DNA from: a virus
Virus record (IMG/VR): IMGVR_UViG_3300046809_000307
Location: 1 to 25,051 of that record
Length of the DNA stretch: 25,051 bases
Reading direction: 5' to 3' (one strand)
Below the pieces are notes generated by a model that made no database searches, had not been told where the DNA came from, and saw only the letters and a program-made list of their open reading frames with translations. Both the position numbers and the translations under genes were made by a program. Below are positions 5,648 through 13,863 of this stretch, in pieces. Numbering within the stretch: the first letter of the stretch is position 1; each line of letters begins with the position of its first letter.

Positions 5648-7189
5648 ATGGCTGACGGCGTCGAAGCCGCAAAGGTATCGCCGGCGGAGTTGATCCGCCT
5701 GTGCGCCATCGACAGCGATTTGTTCGCCCACACCTTCTTTCCAAAGGCGGCGCGGCAAAAGAGTGCCCCGTTCTCTAAGGAAATCTGGAAGGCGCTCGAA
5801 AACCCGAAATACCGATTGCTGAACATTAAGGTCTTTCGCGGGGGCGCAAAGACGACGCGATTGCGTATTTTCACTGCGAAGCGGATTGCGTATGGCGTTT
5901 CGCGCACTATTCTCTATGTGGGCGCTTCGGAAAGCCACGCGGTCCGCTCTGTGCAATGGCTTCGCGCGCAAATCGAACCGAGGCTAGGAGCAGATGGAAA
6001 CCTCCACGCAACACCCTTCGCCGCGACCTTCGGCCTTCGGCCTGGCAAAAAGTGGCAGGAACATGAGATTGAAATCTTCCACGGCATTGACGAACACCCG
6101 ATCTGGGTTCTGGGTGTTGGCATTACGGGGAATATCCGCGGAATTAACTTCGATGATTATAGGCCGGATCTCATTATTGTCGACGATGCACTTACGGACG
6201 AGAACGCCCAAACGCAAGAGCAATGCTTGAAGGTCAATGACCTCATTATGGGAGCATTGGCAAATTCGCTCTCGCAGGAAGAAAAGAATTCGAAGCTGGC
6301 CATGCTGAACACGCCCCTCAATCCTTTCGATGTGTGCGCGAAGGCGAGTGAAAGTTCGGAGTGGCATACGGAGTCCTTCGGGTGCTGGACGAAGGAAACG
6401 GAAGGATTGCCCACCGAGGAACAGCGTTCCTCTTGGGAGGAAATGTTCCCCACGAAAGTGCTTCAGGAACGGAAGCTTTCCTCGCTCGTCGATAACCGCT
6501 ATTCGATTTTCGCCCGCGAAATGGAATGTATGCTGGTTGCGGCAGAGTCACTTTCGTTCCGCCCGAATTGGGTGCGCTTCTACGAGGATGCCGATCTTCC
6601 GCCCGGAATGCAGTGTGTGTTGGTTATTGATCCAGTTCCTCCCGCGAGCGAGAAGGCATCCGCGAAGTCGCAGAAGCGGAAGGACTTTGAAGCGATCTCC
6701 GTCATCGGGCGCTCGAAAGGGGAATACTATCTGCTTGATTATAAGCTCTCGCGTGGCCATGATCCGAATTGGACAGTGGCCACGATGTTCGAACTTGGCT
6801 TGAAGTACCGCATCATGCGGGTGGTAGTCGAAACCGTCGCCTATCAGAAAGTGCTCAAATGGCTCCTCGAAAAGGAAATGGGGCGACGAGGAATTTATTT
6901 CGCTACGAAGGATACCAAAAACGACCGGCGGCCAAAGTTTATTCGTATTGTTACTTCGCTATCTGGACCTTCCTCGCAAGGACACTTGTGGTGCCGTAAG
7001 GAGCACACGGAGTTTATCATTCAGTTTCAAAGCTATGGTCCGGGCTATCGAGGCCATGATGATTTGCTCGAAACGGTCGCCATTGGGGTTTCGGAATTGA
7101 CTAATCCGTATCTCGAATTGGGCGCGAGCGATTATGAGGAAGTGTTCCCAATGGATAAGTTCCCAATCGCTCATTCAGCTTGCCCTTGA
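5648..7189 (+). CDS. terL: Terminase large subunit, 513 aa
   Basis: The ATPase-nuclease motor that pumps DNA into the prohead and cuts it. The start at ATG 5648 has GAGGT (5636-5640) 7 bases upstream. The N-terminal ATPase domain has a deviant Walker A (F63-RGGAKTT-70, with K68 and T69), a Walker B DLIIVDD (174-180) and a coupling-like LNTPLN (about 220-225). The C-terminal RNase H-fold nuclease shows the three expected acidic sites: D328 in VLVIDPV, E395 in VVVETVAYQ, and D471/D472 in GHDDLLE. The length is normal for the family. Both active sites appear intact. The protein would act at the portal vertex with TerS. Confidence 0.95.
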   Translation: MADGVEAAKVSPAELIRLCAIDSDLFAHTFFPKAARQKSAPFSKEIWKALENPKYRLLNIKVFRGGAKTTRLRIFTAKRIAYGVSRTILYVGASESHAVRSVQWLRAQIEPRLGADGNLHATPFAATFGLRPGKKWQEHEIEIFHGIDEHPIWVLGVGITGNIRGINFDDYRPDLIIVDDALTDENAQTQEQCLKVNDLIMGALANSLSQEEKNSKLAMLNTPLNPFDVCAKASESSEWHTESFGCWTKETEGLPTEEQRSSWEEMFPTKVLQERKLSSLVDNRYSIFAREMECMLVAAESLSFRPNWVRFYEDADLPPGMQCVLVIDPVPPASEKASAKSQKRKDFEAISVIGRSKGEYYLLDYKLSRGHDPNWTVATMFELGLKYRIMRVVVETVAYQKVLKWLLEKEMGRRGIYFATKDTKNDRRPKFIRIVTSLSGPSSQGHLWCRKEHTEFIIQFQSYGPGYRGHDDLLETVAIGVSELTNPYLELGASDYEEVFPMDKFPIAHSACP

Positions 7190-7207
7190 GGCAGAAAGGC
7201 TCCCGCA

Positions 7208-7462
7208 ATGCCCTCCCTCACGAAAGAAGTTCCGAAGGAAAGTGAGCTTCATCGCAAGCTGGTCAAGATGATCCAGGAGCGATTGAAATATGCAAATACC
7301 GTCCAGCAGACGAAGCGGAAATCGTGGGAGAAGGCGGAAAACGCGGTCCTCGCCTACGTCCACGAAAGCGACGTCGATGCTATGCGCCGTGTCAAACGAG
7401 AGGATGCAGGCGTTCCCGCTTACACGACGATTATGCTTCCGTATCCTTTGCGATGCTCATGA
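7208..7462 (+). CDS. Portal protein, N-terminal fragment (frame interrupted)
   Basis: The 84-codon reading frame starts at ATG 7208. Residues 1-79 (MPSLTKEV... to TTIMLPY) read naturally as the N-terminus of a podovirus-type portal, with a charged helical segment followed by an AGVPAYTTIMLPY stretch. After TAT (7442-7444) the frame runs into five unrelated residues and stops at 7460-7462. Shifting back one base at 7444 continues directly into SFAMLMSAHTYLTSVFF in the next frame, which is what an intact portal should have. One base, most simply a T in a TT pair, seems to be missing. The stop overlaps ATG 7459 as ATGA. Confidence 0.8.
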   Translation: MPSLTKEVPKESELHRKLVKMIQERLKYANTVQQTKRKSWEKAENAVLAYVHESDVDAMRRVKREDAGVPAYTTIMLPYPLRCS

Positions 7463-9189
7463 GCGCTCACACCTATCTCACGAGCGTTTTCTTCGCTCGG
7501 TCGCCCGTTCATCAATTCGTGGGGCGTCATGGCGAAACGGAACAGCAGGTGCAAATGCTCGAAGCTTGCATCTCATACCAAGTCGAAACTGGAGAAATGC
7601 TTGGCCCGTATTACATTTGGTTCTACGATGCGCTGAAATATGGGGTCGGCATTGTGGAGGAGTATTGGGAAACTGAACAGCTTCAGTTTTCGGCAATCCA
7701 AAAGGTCCAAATGGACCCAACAGGATCTCCCGCGAAGGTAACGATCCAGGCGAAGATGCCGGGCTACGAAGGCATTCGGCTCAATAATATATCGCCTTGG
7801 GATTTTCTGCCTGATCCCCGCGTGCAGGTCGGGCGCTATCAGCAAGGCGAATTTGTGTTCGTGCGCAAAATGCTCTCTTGGGAGACGGTCGTGCGCCGGA
7901 AGGCGCAAGGCTATTATACGAATATCGAACACTTAACGGGGCCGATTAAGGATTTCGCCGGGATCATCGGCGGCAGCGCGACAGCGGAGTCGCAGCAAAC
8001 CGGATCGCAACTCCTGCGCCCGGAAGCAAACGCGTCCTGGTCCGCGATGGACGAGTCGAAGCATCCGGCGCTCGTGCCGGTGTACGAAGGATGCGTTTCC
8101 GTTATTCCGAAGGAATGGGGCCTCGGCACGAGTGATTTTCCGGAAAAGTGGATGTTCACTATAACCGGCGATCTTTCCACGCTGATCGGCATCCAGCCTC
8201 ATGGTGCGATGCACGGGCGCTTCCCATATGCGGTGTTGGAATCGGAGGTGGAAGGCTACGGCACATGGAATCGCGGATTACCAGAGATCCTAGATCCGAT
8301 CCAAAATACCCTCGATTGGTTGATTAATCAGCACTTCTTTAATGTCCGTGCTGCAATGAACAATCAATTCATTCTCGACCCTTCCAAAATCGTCACGAAG
8401 GACGCTGAAGAAGCGGGACCGGGATTCATTTGGCGGCTTCGCCCAGAAGCATATGGGCAGGATATTCGGAGCTTCTTCTATCAGGTTCCGGTCGTGGACA
8501 TGACGCGAGGGCACGTTGCGGACATGACCACCATGCTCGGGATCGGGGAGCGCATAACGGGCATCAACGACCAAATCATGGGGGTGCTCGGCGGTGGTGG
8601 AAGGAAAACGGCGACGGAGGTGCGGTCGGCAACCGGCTTCGGCGTCAATCGCCTCAAAACCCTTGCGGAATTCATGTCGGCAACGGGCTTTTCGCAGCAC
8701 GCGCAGCGCCTCGTGCAAAACACTCAGCAGTATATGTCGGCCCCGAAGAAAATGCGGATTGTGGGAACGCTCGCCGCGGAGGCTGGCCAGGATGCTGCGA
8801 TGAACTTCCTCGACGTTGATCCGGCGGCAATTCAAGGCTTCTATAATTTCGTCCCGGTCGATGGAACGCTTCCGGTGGACCGGCTCGCCCTTGCGAACTT
8901 GTGGAAGGATCTCATGCTGCAAATGCGGAACGTGCCAGGCCTCGTCCAGCAATACGACCTGGGTCGTATCTTCGCGCATGTCGCCGCGCTCGGAGGCATA
9001 CGGAATCTGAATCAGTTCAAAATTCAGATTGGCTCTCCGCAAGCTCTCGCGCAGCAAGCGGATCAAGGCAATATCGTTCCGATTGGAGGCCGAGCGCCCG
9101 GCGCTTCGCTTCCAGCGGGTGTTCCAACTGGAACCTCGGGAGGTCCGCCGCAGCCGCCGCAGATTCCGCAAATGCCCATGGGAGGTTAG
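7459..9189 (+). CDS. Portal protein, main fragment (restored length about 660 aa)
   Basis: The portal forms the dodecameric ring at the head vertex through which DNA enters and leaves. The main body reads from 7444 to the TAG at 9187-9189. If translated separately, ATG 7459 (ATGA overlap with the upstream stop) or ATG 7453 could start a product of about 576-578 aa. Features include the long helical and stem region, an acidic or aromatic WYDALKYGVGIVEEYWETEQ-like stretch near the start, DFLPDPRV (about 113-120 of this fragment), and a Gln-rich, Gly/Pro-rich C-terminal tail ending in PPQIPQMPMGG. Joined with residues 1-79 from the upstream frame, the protein is about 660 aa, a normal size for large podovirus portals. 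The gene lies directly after terL, as usual. Confidence 0.85.
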   Translation: MSAHTYLTSVFFARSPVHQFVGRHGETEQQVQMLEACISYQVETGEMLGPYYIWFYDALKYGVGIVEEYWETEQLQFSAIQKVQMDPTGSPAKVTIQAKMPGYEGIRLNNISPWDFLPDPRVQVGRYQQGEFVFVRKMLSWETVVRRKAQGYYTNIEHLTGPIKDFAGIIGGSATAESQQTGSQLLRPEANASWSAMDESKHPALVPVYEGCVSVIPKEWGLGTSDFPEKWMFTITGDLSTLIGIQPHGAMHGRFPYAVLESEVEGYGTWNRGLPEILDPIQNTLDWLINQHFFNVRAAMNNQFILDPSKIVTKDAEEAGPGFIWRLRPEAYGQDIRSFFYQVPVVDMTRGHVADMTTMLGIGERITGINDQIMGVLGGGGRKTATEVRSATGFGVNRLKTLAEFMSATGFSQHAQRLVQNTQQYMSAPKKMRIVGTLAAEAGQDAAMNFLDVDPAAIQGFYNFVPVDGTLPVDRLALANLWKDLMLQMRNVPGLVQQYDLGRIFAHVAALGGIRNLNQFKIQIGSPQALAQQADQGNIVPIGGRAPGASLPAGVPTGTSGGPPQPPQIPQMPMGG

Positions 9190-9193
9190 CATA

Positions 9194-9505
9194 ATGCCGT
9201 CCGTTGAGGAGATTCAAATTCTGAAACAGGCCCGCGTTTTTCGCGATATGGTTGCGACTGACGGATGGAAGGAATACTGTAAGATTTTGGAAGCGCAGAT
9301 CGCTGCGCGAGAGGAAGTAATCCATTGCCCCTTGCATTCGCTCCCGCCGCATTTCGTTCCGCCGGAAAGCGACCTCGCGTCGAAGGCGGCGGCGGTTGAG
9401 TCTGCTAAGGGGGCGGTTATTGGGCTGAGGGCCGCGTTGCACATTCCTACCGCTACCATCGAATCTGCTAAGGATATTGCGGATCGTTCGAAGGATGTGG
9501 CGTAA
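9194..9505 (+). CDS. Small helical protein after the portal, 103 aa
   Basis: I do not recognise a named family. ATG 9194 has GGAGGT (9181-9186) 7 bases upstream, overlapping the end of the portal gene. The protein has two helical parts: residues about 4-42 (EEIQILKQARVFRDMV... WKEYCKILEAQIAARE) and 60-100 (ASKAAAVESAKGAVIGLRAALHI onward), separated by a Pro/His-rich link (44-57). Small helical proteins commonly sit between portal and scaffold genes in podovirus-like gene clusters. It ends in a TAATG overlap with the scaffold gene, so the two are probably made together. A head-assembly accessory role is inferred from position only. Confidence 0.75.
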   Translation: MPSVEEIQILKQARVFRDMVATDGWKEYCKILEAQIAAREEVIHCPLHSLPPHFVPPESDLASKAAAVESAKGAVIGLRAALHIPTATIESAKDIADRSKDVA

Positions 9506-10401
9506 TGTCTCTCACCGATGGAGCCGCTGCTCCCCCTACTGTTCCCTCCGTTGATGCGCCCGCGAGTGGCGCGCCGGATGCCGCACCGAGCGTGGTGCCG
9601 ACAAGTTTTGAAAATCTGGGATCGGCTGACGACCTCGACGCAGTTGAGGTTCAGGCTGATTCTGTGGTGCCGCCTTCGGAGGCGGCTGTTGCGGAAGTTC
9701 CTAGTGAGGTAGTTCCCCCTGCCGTCCCAGGCGCCCCAACGCAACAGCCGTCTCCACAGGCAAAGCCTGCTCAGGAGCCCGCAAAGGCACAGCCACAAGC
9801 TGCGCCCGCAACTCCCACTCCGGGACAGGCGGAGGTGGATTCCTCCCCACAAGGACTGGTTCGGCAGCTCGAGCAACACCGCGGCGCGGTTATGGATGCT
9901 CTGGCGGCTGAGCGTTTCAAGTTGTCTCCAGAGGAAGTCAGCGCGCTAGACACCGATGCGGTAGCGGCAATTCCGCATGTCATGGCTAGAGTCTACTATG
10001 AGGCGATGCAAAGCACGCTCCTGCACATTCAGAACATGGTTCCGCAAGTCGTCATGAATATGATTAAGGTGCAGAAGCAGAACGACGACGTGGAGAATGC
10101 CTTCTATGGCCGCTTCAAGGCTCTGGATCGCACAAAGCATCACGGCGACGTTGTGCAATTTGCGCAGATGCTTCGCGGAACGAATCCTCAGATTTCGCAA
10201 GAGGATTTGTTCGCGATGATCGGCGCAGCCGTCATGGCAAAGCATCAGCTTCAGGCTCCGGCGCAAGGCATGAATGGAAATGCGGCTCTTCGTCAATCGC
10301 AACCAGCGCCTTTCGTTCCAGCCGCTCCAGGCTCCTCTGTGAGGATTATCCCCGAAACGGATACTCCCTTCTCAGGCCTCGGAAAAGATTGGGACGCTTG
10401 A
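9505..10401 (+). CDS. Scaffold-like head assembly protein, 298 aa
   Basis: A likely internal scaffold guiding capsid assembly. Translation starts at ATG 9505 in a TAATG overlap. The first ~115 residues are Pro/Ala/Val/Gln-rich and acidic, probably disordered. Residues about 115-250 are helical (LVRQLEQHRGAVMDALAAER, VYYEAMQSTLLHIQNMVPQ, VQKQNDDVENAFYGRFKALD), and the C-terminus contains a Pro-rich piece and the ending FSGLGKDWDA. Its composition, helical core and position immediately upstream of the major capsid gene are what scaffolds show; there is no recognised protease motif. A minor capsid protein is the alternative. Confidence 0.72.
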   Translation: MSLTDGAAAPPTVPSVDAPASGAPDAAPSVVPTSFENLGSADDLDAVEVQADSVVPPSEAAVAEVPSEVVPPAVPGAPTQQPSPQAKPAQEPAKAQPQAAPATPTPGQAEVDSSPQGLVRQLEQHRGAVMDALAAERFKLSPEEVSALDTDAVAAIPHVMARVYYEAMQSTLLHIQNMVPQVVMNMIKVQKQNDDVENAFYGRFKALDRTKHHGDVVQFAQMLRGTNPQISQEDLFAMIGAAVMAKHQLQAPAQGMNGNAALRQSQPAPFVPAAPGSSVRIIPETDTPFSGLGKDWDA

Positions 10402-10402
10402 C

Positions 10403-10419
10403 AGCGGCCATTGGCCGTT
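10403..10419 (+). other. Hairpin between scaffold and capsid genes
   Basis: AGCGGCC (10403-10409) pairs with GGCCGTT (10413-10419), seven pairs with one wobble and loop ATT. It contains the GGCC-N3-GGCC core found at other gene boundaries. It lies in the 41-base gap before the capsid gene and could stabilise or process the capsid mRNA. The only T run is TTT at 10418-10420. Confidence 0.5.
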
Positions 10420-10442
10420 TGCGCGACCTTTGAGGTTCTGTC

Positions 10443-11678
10443 ATGAGTGGTATCGCAGGGCTTCGCGGAACGGGCGATTGGGGCACCGATGAGCGCCCCA
10501 AAGATTTCCGCGAGAGCATCCTTTTCTATTCGCCAAATGGTGATGCGCCGATTTTTGCCTTGACTTCCAAGGCAGGAAAGCGCACCGTATCCGATCCCGA
10601 ATATGCGTGGTGGGCAGAATCCAATACGCTCATTCGCCTTTCGGTCAACGGCGCACTGGCAGCGACGGACACGACCGTCACGGTCGGGTCGAACGATCCT
10701 ACCGCAACCACGATGGACGTACCGTATGGCACGGCGACGCACTTGAAGCCGGGCGATTTGCTCTTGGTGGAGAAGGTGGATCAGGCCACTTTCGACAACG
10801 AGATCATTCAGGTGGAAACTGTGCTTTCCGATGTGCAGTTTACCGCAACTCGCGGAGCGGCTGGCACTACGCCCGCCTCGATTGCGAACGCGGCGAACCT
10901 CACGATGATCGGCTCCTCGTATGCCGAAGGCACGAGCGCCCCGCGAGCGGTGTCGAAAAATCCCGTCAAGTTCTTGAATTATATTCAAATCTTCAAGGAC
11001 TCGTATGAGATTACCGGCACGGCGGACTTCACGACGGCTCGTACCGGCGCAGCTTGGAGCAATGACAAGAAACGGAAATTGTTCAAGCATAGCTCGGATA
11101 TAGAGTGGTCGTTCATGTTCGGTCGCAAGAGCGAGCAGATCGGCGACAACGGGAAGCCGATGCGGTTCCTCTCTGGCCTCCGGGAGCAGATTCCTTCCTC
11201 GCGGACGACCGTTTTCACTCCGCCAGTAACGGCTGCAACCTTCATGGACGCCGTTGCGCCCGTGTTCGATTTCGACCTCGGCGGCGGCGATACGCGGGTC
11301 GGCTTCATGGGGAACGTTGCTCGAATCGAAATGGGCAAAGTGATCCAGGCGACGACCGGCATCCGCATCGACCTCGGGAACATCATCAAGGTGTTCGGCA
11401 TGGCCTTCCAGGAGTGGGTCACGCCGATGGGGCGCTTGCTTGTTAAGTCCCATCCTCTCCTCTCTCGGCATGGCCGCTTCAATAAGTCCATGTTCATCGT
11501 GGACTTCTCGGCGGTGAAGTACGTCACCATGAAGGGGAGGCCCGACGGCAAGGTCTTCGACGACGTGCAGCACAAGGACGAAGACGTGCGGCGCGGTTAC
11601 ATCCAGAGCGATTGCTCTGTGATGGTCGATGGCGGCGGACTCTCCTGCGGCTATCTCGGTAACATTTCCGCGACGTAA
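10443..11678 (+). CDS. Major capsid protein, SU10-like, 411 aa
   Basis: The main shell protein, expected to adopt the HK97 fold. ATG 10443 has GAGGT (10432-10436) 6 bases upstream. The N-terminus has KDFRESILFYSPNGDAPIF (about 20-38), and a beta-rich insertion follows (70-160). The core segment from residue 173 (NPVKFLNYIQIFKDSYEITG, then the KKRKLFKHSSDIEWSFMFGR part near 210-230) is the recognisable signature of the SU10-type major capsid family. The helical-to-beta C-terminal half contains TGIRIDLGNIIKVFGMAFQE and ends in a Gly-rich strand. Size and place after the scaffold gene agree. It is flanked on both sides by hairpins, which suggests separate control of its mRNA level or stability. 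Confidence 0.9.
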   Translation: MSGIAGLRGTGDWGTDERPKDFRESILFYSPNGDAPIFALTSKAGKRTVSDPEYAWWAESNTLIRLSVNGALAATDTTVTVGSNDPTATTMDVPYGTATHLKPGDLLLVEKVDQATFDNEIIQVETVLSDVQFTATRGAAGTTPASIANAANLTMIGSSYAEGTSAPRAVSKNPVKFLNYIQIFKDSYEITGTADFTTARTGAAWSNDKKRKLFKHSSDIEWSFMFGRKSEQIGDNGKPMRFLSGLREQIPSSRTTVFTPPVTAATFMDAVAPVFDFDLGGGDTRVGFMGNVARIEMGKVIQATTGIRIDLGNIIKVFGMAFQEWVTPMGRLLVKSHPLLSRHGRFNKSMFIVDFSAVKYVTMKGRPDGKVFDDVQHKDEDVRRGYIQSDCSVMVDGGGLSCGYLGNISAT

Positions 11679-11705
11679 GCCGCGGACGCGTAAACGAAGA
11701 TTCTT

Positions 11706-11730
11706 GGGAACCGGCAAAGTGCCGGTTCCC
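11706..11730 (+). terminator. 10-bp hairpin after the capsid gene, terminator-like
   Basis: GGGAACCGGC (11706-11715) pairs perfectly with GCCGGTTCCC (11721-11730) around AAAGT. It lies 28 bases after the capsid stop codon. It is followed by CTT, not a real T run, so read-through is expected. A partial terminator or a 3'-protecting structure giving high capsid expression is plausible. Confidence 0.55.
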
Positions 11731-11762
11731 CTTGACGAACCAAACGAGGAAAGGTCAAGACC

Positions 11763-12149
11763 ATGGCAAGAATGAACGTAGAAGGTGCAGAACTATATGA
11801 TTGCCTCATTCGCTCCGGCAATCGCATGGGCGTTGCGTCGCTTGTGCTGGCGGGTACGCTCGCCATTCAAAATAATCCGCCGCAGGTTCTCGCTCTCGAC
11901 ACCGGCGGTGTGGCGCGGACGGTGAAGTTGCCCAACTTCCCTCAAAAGGGCGACTTTATCTATCTCGTGAATACGTCCGCGGGCGCATTCGCGATTACGG
12001 TCCAGGACGCGAACGGGGTGGCGCTGCCCACCGCGCTCGCAATCGCGCAGGGCAAATCGGCCCTCATTGTCTGCGCTTCGTTGGTTCCGGGCGCTACGCC
12101 TTCCACCCCGCCTTCCTCGGTGGTGTGGGTTTCGCTGGCCGGAGCCTGA
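11763..12149 (+). CDS. Possible capsid decoration or head-stabilising protein, 128 aa
   Basis: ATG 11763 is preceded by AGGAAAGG (11747-11754) with an 8-base spacer. The protein is rich in beta-forming residues (VLALDTGGVARTVKLP, GDFIYLVNTSAGAFAITVQD, KSALIVCASLV) with a short N-terminal part containing MNVEGAELYDCL, and has no membrane segment. No family is certain. Its position immediately after the major capsid gene, its own strong ribosome binding site and its beta-rich nature suggest a decoration or head-stabilising protein that needs to be made in quantity. A small head fibre is an alternative. The role is inferred mainly from context. Confidence 0.7.
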   Translation: MARMNVEGAELYDCLIRSGNRMGVASLVLAGTLAIQNNPPQVLALDTGGVARTVKLPNFPQKGDFIYLVNTSAGAFAITVQDANGVALPTALAIAQGKSALIVCASLVPGATPSTPPSSVVWVSLAGA

Positions 12150-12175
12150 TAGCTTAGTGCTGTGAGGAGTCGGTC

Positions 12176-12835
12176 ATGACTCGCGATGACGCCGTGTCGA
12201 TGATTAAGTTCGGTCTCGGAAACCGCACTGGTACCGAGCTTGACACGGCGATCATTTCGCGATTGCAGCAAGCGCAGCGGCTTTTGGAACAAGGCCGCTC
12301 GCTACCATTTTTCCTCAAGCTGGAGGATCAAACGCTCGTGCTCCCGCCGGGGAGCGCAGATGTACCATTGCCGGTGGGATTCTTGCGGGAGGTTCAGGAC
12401 GAAACCTTCCACTACACCTTGCCGAACGATGCGAGCGATGTGCGGCATATGGTATATCTTGATAAGGTCAATCCGCGCGAAGGCAATCAGGCTTTCATTT
12501 CCATCGAAAAGGAAAAAGGCCGCCCGCGCTCATATGCGATAATGAGGGCGGGATTTCGATTTTTTCCAGATCGAGACATAACTTATAATCTAACGTATAG
12601 CTATTATCAAACAGCGGGCGATTTGGGTTCGAATACGGAAACCAATGCTTGGCTCGTCAATGCGCCCGACGTTTTAATCGGAAAGGCGGGGGGCCTCATT
12701 GCTGAGATAATTGCGCATGATCGCGGGAAGGCCGCTTTCGATGCGATGTATGCGACGGCGTGGGCAAGTGCGTTCGCGGATGGTGTATTGCGTGAGGAAG
12801 AGAATAACGCGAACTATATGGGAAGTCGGAATTAA
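12176..12835 (+). CDS. Head-tail adaptor, SU10-adaptor-like, 219 aa
   Basis: A likely adaptor ring joining portal and tail. ATG 12176 has GAGGAG (12164-12169) 6 bases upstream. The N-terminal helices (MTRDDAVSMIKFGLGNRTGT, AIISRLQQAQRLLEQGRSLP) followed by a beta section (about 52-150, with LPVGFLREVQDETF near 65-78) and a C-terminal helix (about 168-208) match what I know of the adaptor family found in SU10-like phages. This agrees with the SU10-like capsid two genes upstream. The order capsid, small head protein, adaptor is also typical. A stop codon 10 bases before a large hairpin closes the head block. Confidence 0.72.
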   Translation: MTRDDAVSMIKFGLGNRTGTELDTAIISRLQQAQRLLEQGRSLPFFLKLEDQTLVLPPGSADVPLPVGFLREVQDETFHYTLPNDASDVRHMVYLDKVNPREGNQAFISIEKEKGRPRSYAIMRAGFRFFPDRDITYNLTYSYYQTAGDLGSNTETNAWLVNAPDVLIGKAGGLIAEIIAHDRGKAAFDAMYATAWASAFADGVLREEENNANYMGSRN

Positions 12836-12836
12836 C

Positions 12837-12865
12837 CGGCCAGTGGCCACATTGGCCATGGGCCG
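12837..12865 (+). other. Long hairpin closing the head block
   Basis: The arms at 12837-12849 and 12853-12865 form 13 stacked positions with one A-G mismatch and one G-T wobble around loop CAT. The inner stem is TGGCCA/TGGCCA and the outer stem CGGCC/GGCCG. It is followed by CTTTAATT, so it could be a weak terminator or an RNA processing site. It contains the GGCC-AGT-GGCC core of the boundary hairpin family. Confidence 0.6.
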
Positions 12866-12886
12866 CTTTAATTGGGAGTGCGCGTT

Positions 12887-13858
12887 GTGGGCCTCGAATC
12901 TGGAACCTTTATTAGCGATTTGGTCGCCACGAATCCTCCGACCACGGATTCGAAGCAACAGGGCGATGACCATTTGCGGTTGATTAAGACGGTTTTGAAG
13001 AATACATTTCCAAACGCTACTCGACCTATGAACTTTCCTACTGTTGTGCAAAAAATTGGATCCTTCTCCATATTGCCGACAGAAATGAATTGCGTGTTTA
13101 TGTGCAATTCAGGCGCGGGCGGATCGCAAGCGATTCTTCCTGCATTAGTAACAAGCGACTCGGGTTGGTCGTGTTGGATTATGAAATTTGGTTTAGACAC
13201 AAACCCGATTCTAATCACGCCTCCTTCGGGAGTGATTGTTTCGGGCCAATTTGCGTTGGGGGCGACGCGGCGCTGTATTCCGAATGTTGCTTGTCAGGTG
13301 CTTTGGAATGGTAGTAATTGGACGGCAGAGAGGGCAATTGATGTTCCTGTTGGAACCCTTTTAGATTTTGATGGAACGACAGTTCCAATAGGATTCGAAT
13401 TACCAAATGGCCAAACGCTAGGCGCGAACTATCCAGATTTCCTTGCTGCCAAACCTGGAGGCGTTACGCAGAACATTCAAGGCCGAATGGTTGTGATGCG
13501 GGAGTCGGCGGCGAGCTTAATAACGCCGGGAGAGTCGGGAATCGACAGCACGACGGTTGGTGCGATTGGCGGAGTGCAAAGCGTTGCGCTTGCGGCTTCG
13601 CAAATGCCCGCGCACGTTCATCCGAATGCTTTGAGTGATCCCGGCCACGCGCATACTCTGACACAGCCAAGTTTAGGAACTTTTATTGGGTTCAACGTGC
13701 AAACTGGTGGCGGCGCCAACGGAATGCAGCAACTCATTGTTGGCATTAATCCAAATACTACCGGAATAACGCTTGCCAATGCGAGTCAGGGAGGCGATTC
13801 CTCGCACAGCAATATGCCGCCGGTTATGGTTCTGAACAAAATCCTCGTAGTGGAGTAA
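12887..13858 (+). CDS. Tail fibre or collar-domain protein, 323 aa
   Basis: A second fibre-type protein. GTG 12887 is preferred: GGAG (12875-12878) lies 8 bases upstream, and the product then begins at the typical GLESGTFISDLVATNP. The in-frame GTG 12878 and TTG 12872 are less likely. The N-terminal motif through QGDDHLRLIKTVLKNTFPNA (residues about 30-50) is a common phage fibre virion-attachment segment. The middle is beta-rich. The C-terminal part has a collar-like domain beginning PVGTLLDFDGTTVPIGFELP, with MPAHVHP (H243, H245) and GHAHT (H254, H256), ending HSNMPPVMVLNKIL. HxH pairs in such domains can bind metal at a trimer axis; that is inference here. Confidence 0.82.
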   Translation: MGLESGTFISDLVATNPPTTDSKQQGDDHLRLIKTVLKNTFPNATRPMNFPTVVQKIGSFSILPTEMNCVFMCNSGAGGSQAILPALVTSDSGWSCWIMKFGLDTNPILITPPSGVIVSGQFALGATRRCIPNVACQVLWNGSNWTAERAIDVPVGTLLDFDGTTVPIGFELPNGQTLGANYPDFLAAKPGGVTQNIQGRMVVMRESAASLITPGESGIDSTTVGAIGGVQSVALAASQMPAHVHPNALSDPGHAHTLTQPSLGTFIGFNVQTGGGANGMQQLIVGINPNTTGITLANASQGGDSSHSNMPPVMVLNKILVVE

Positions 13859-13863
13859 CGCGA

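Noticed and set aside
7436-7450. Programmed minus-one ribosomal frameshift in the portal gene
   Set aside because: No slippery heptamer of the usual form is present at the junction, and portals are not known to need one; a missing base is simpler.
8290-9192. 300-codon minus-strand open frame
   Set aside because: It is antisense to the portal gene, rich in Arg, and without credible start signals.
10293-11717. Long open frame of 474 codons on the minus strand
   Set aside because: It is antisense to the major capsid gene and has an Arg/His-rich composition typical of a shadow frame, with no ribosome binding site; the + strand product has clear capsid features.
11732-11760. TTGACG as the -35 of a promoter after the capsid gene
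   Set aside because: No acceptable -10 hexamer lies 16-18 bases downstream.
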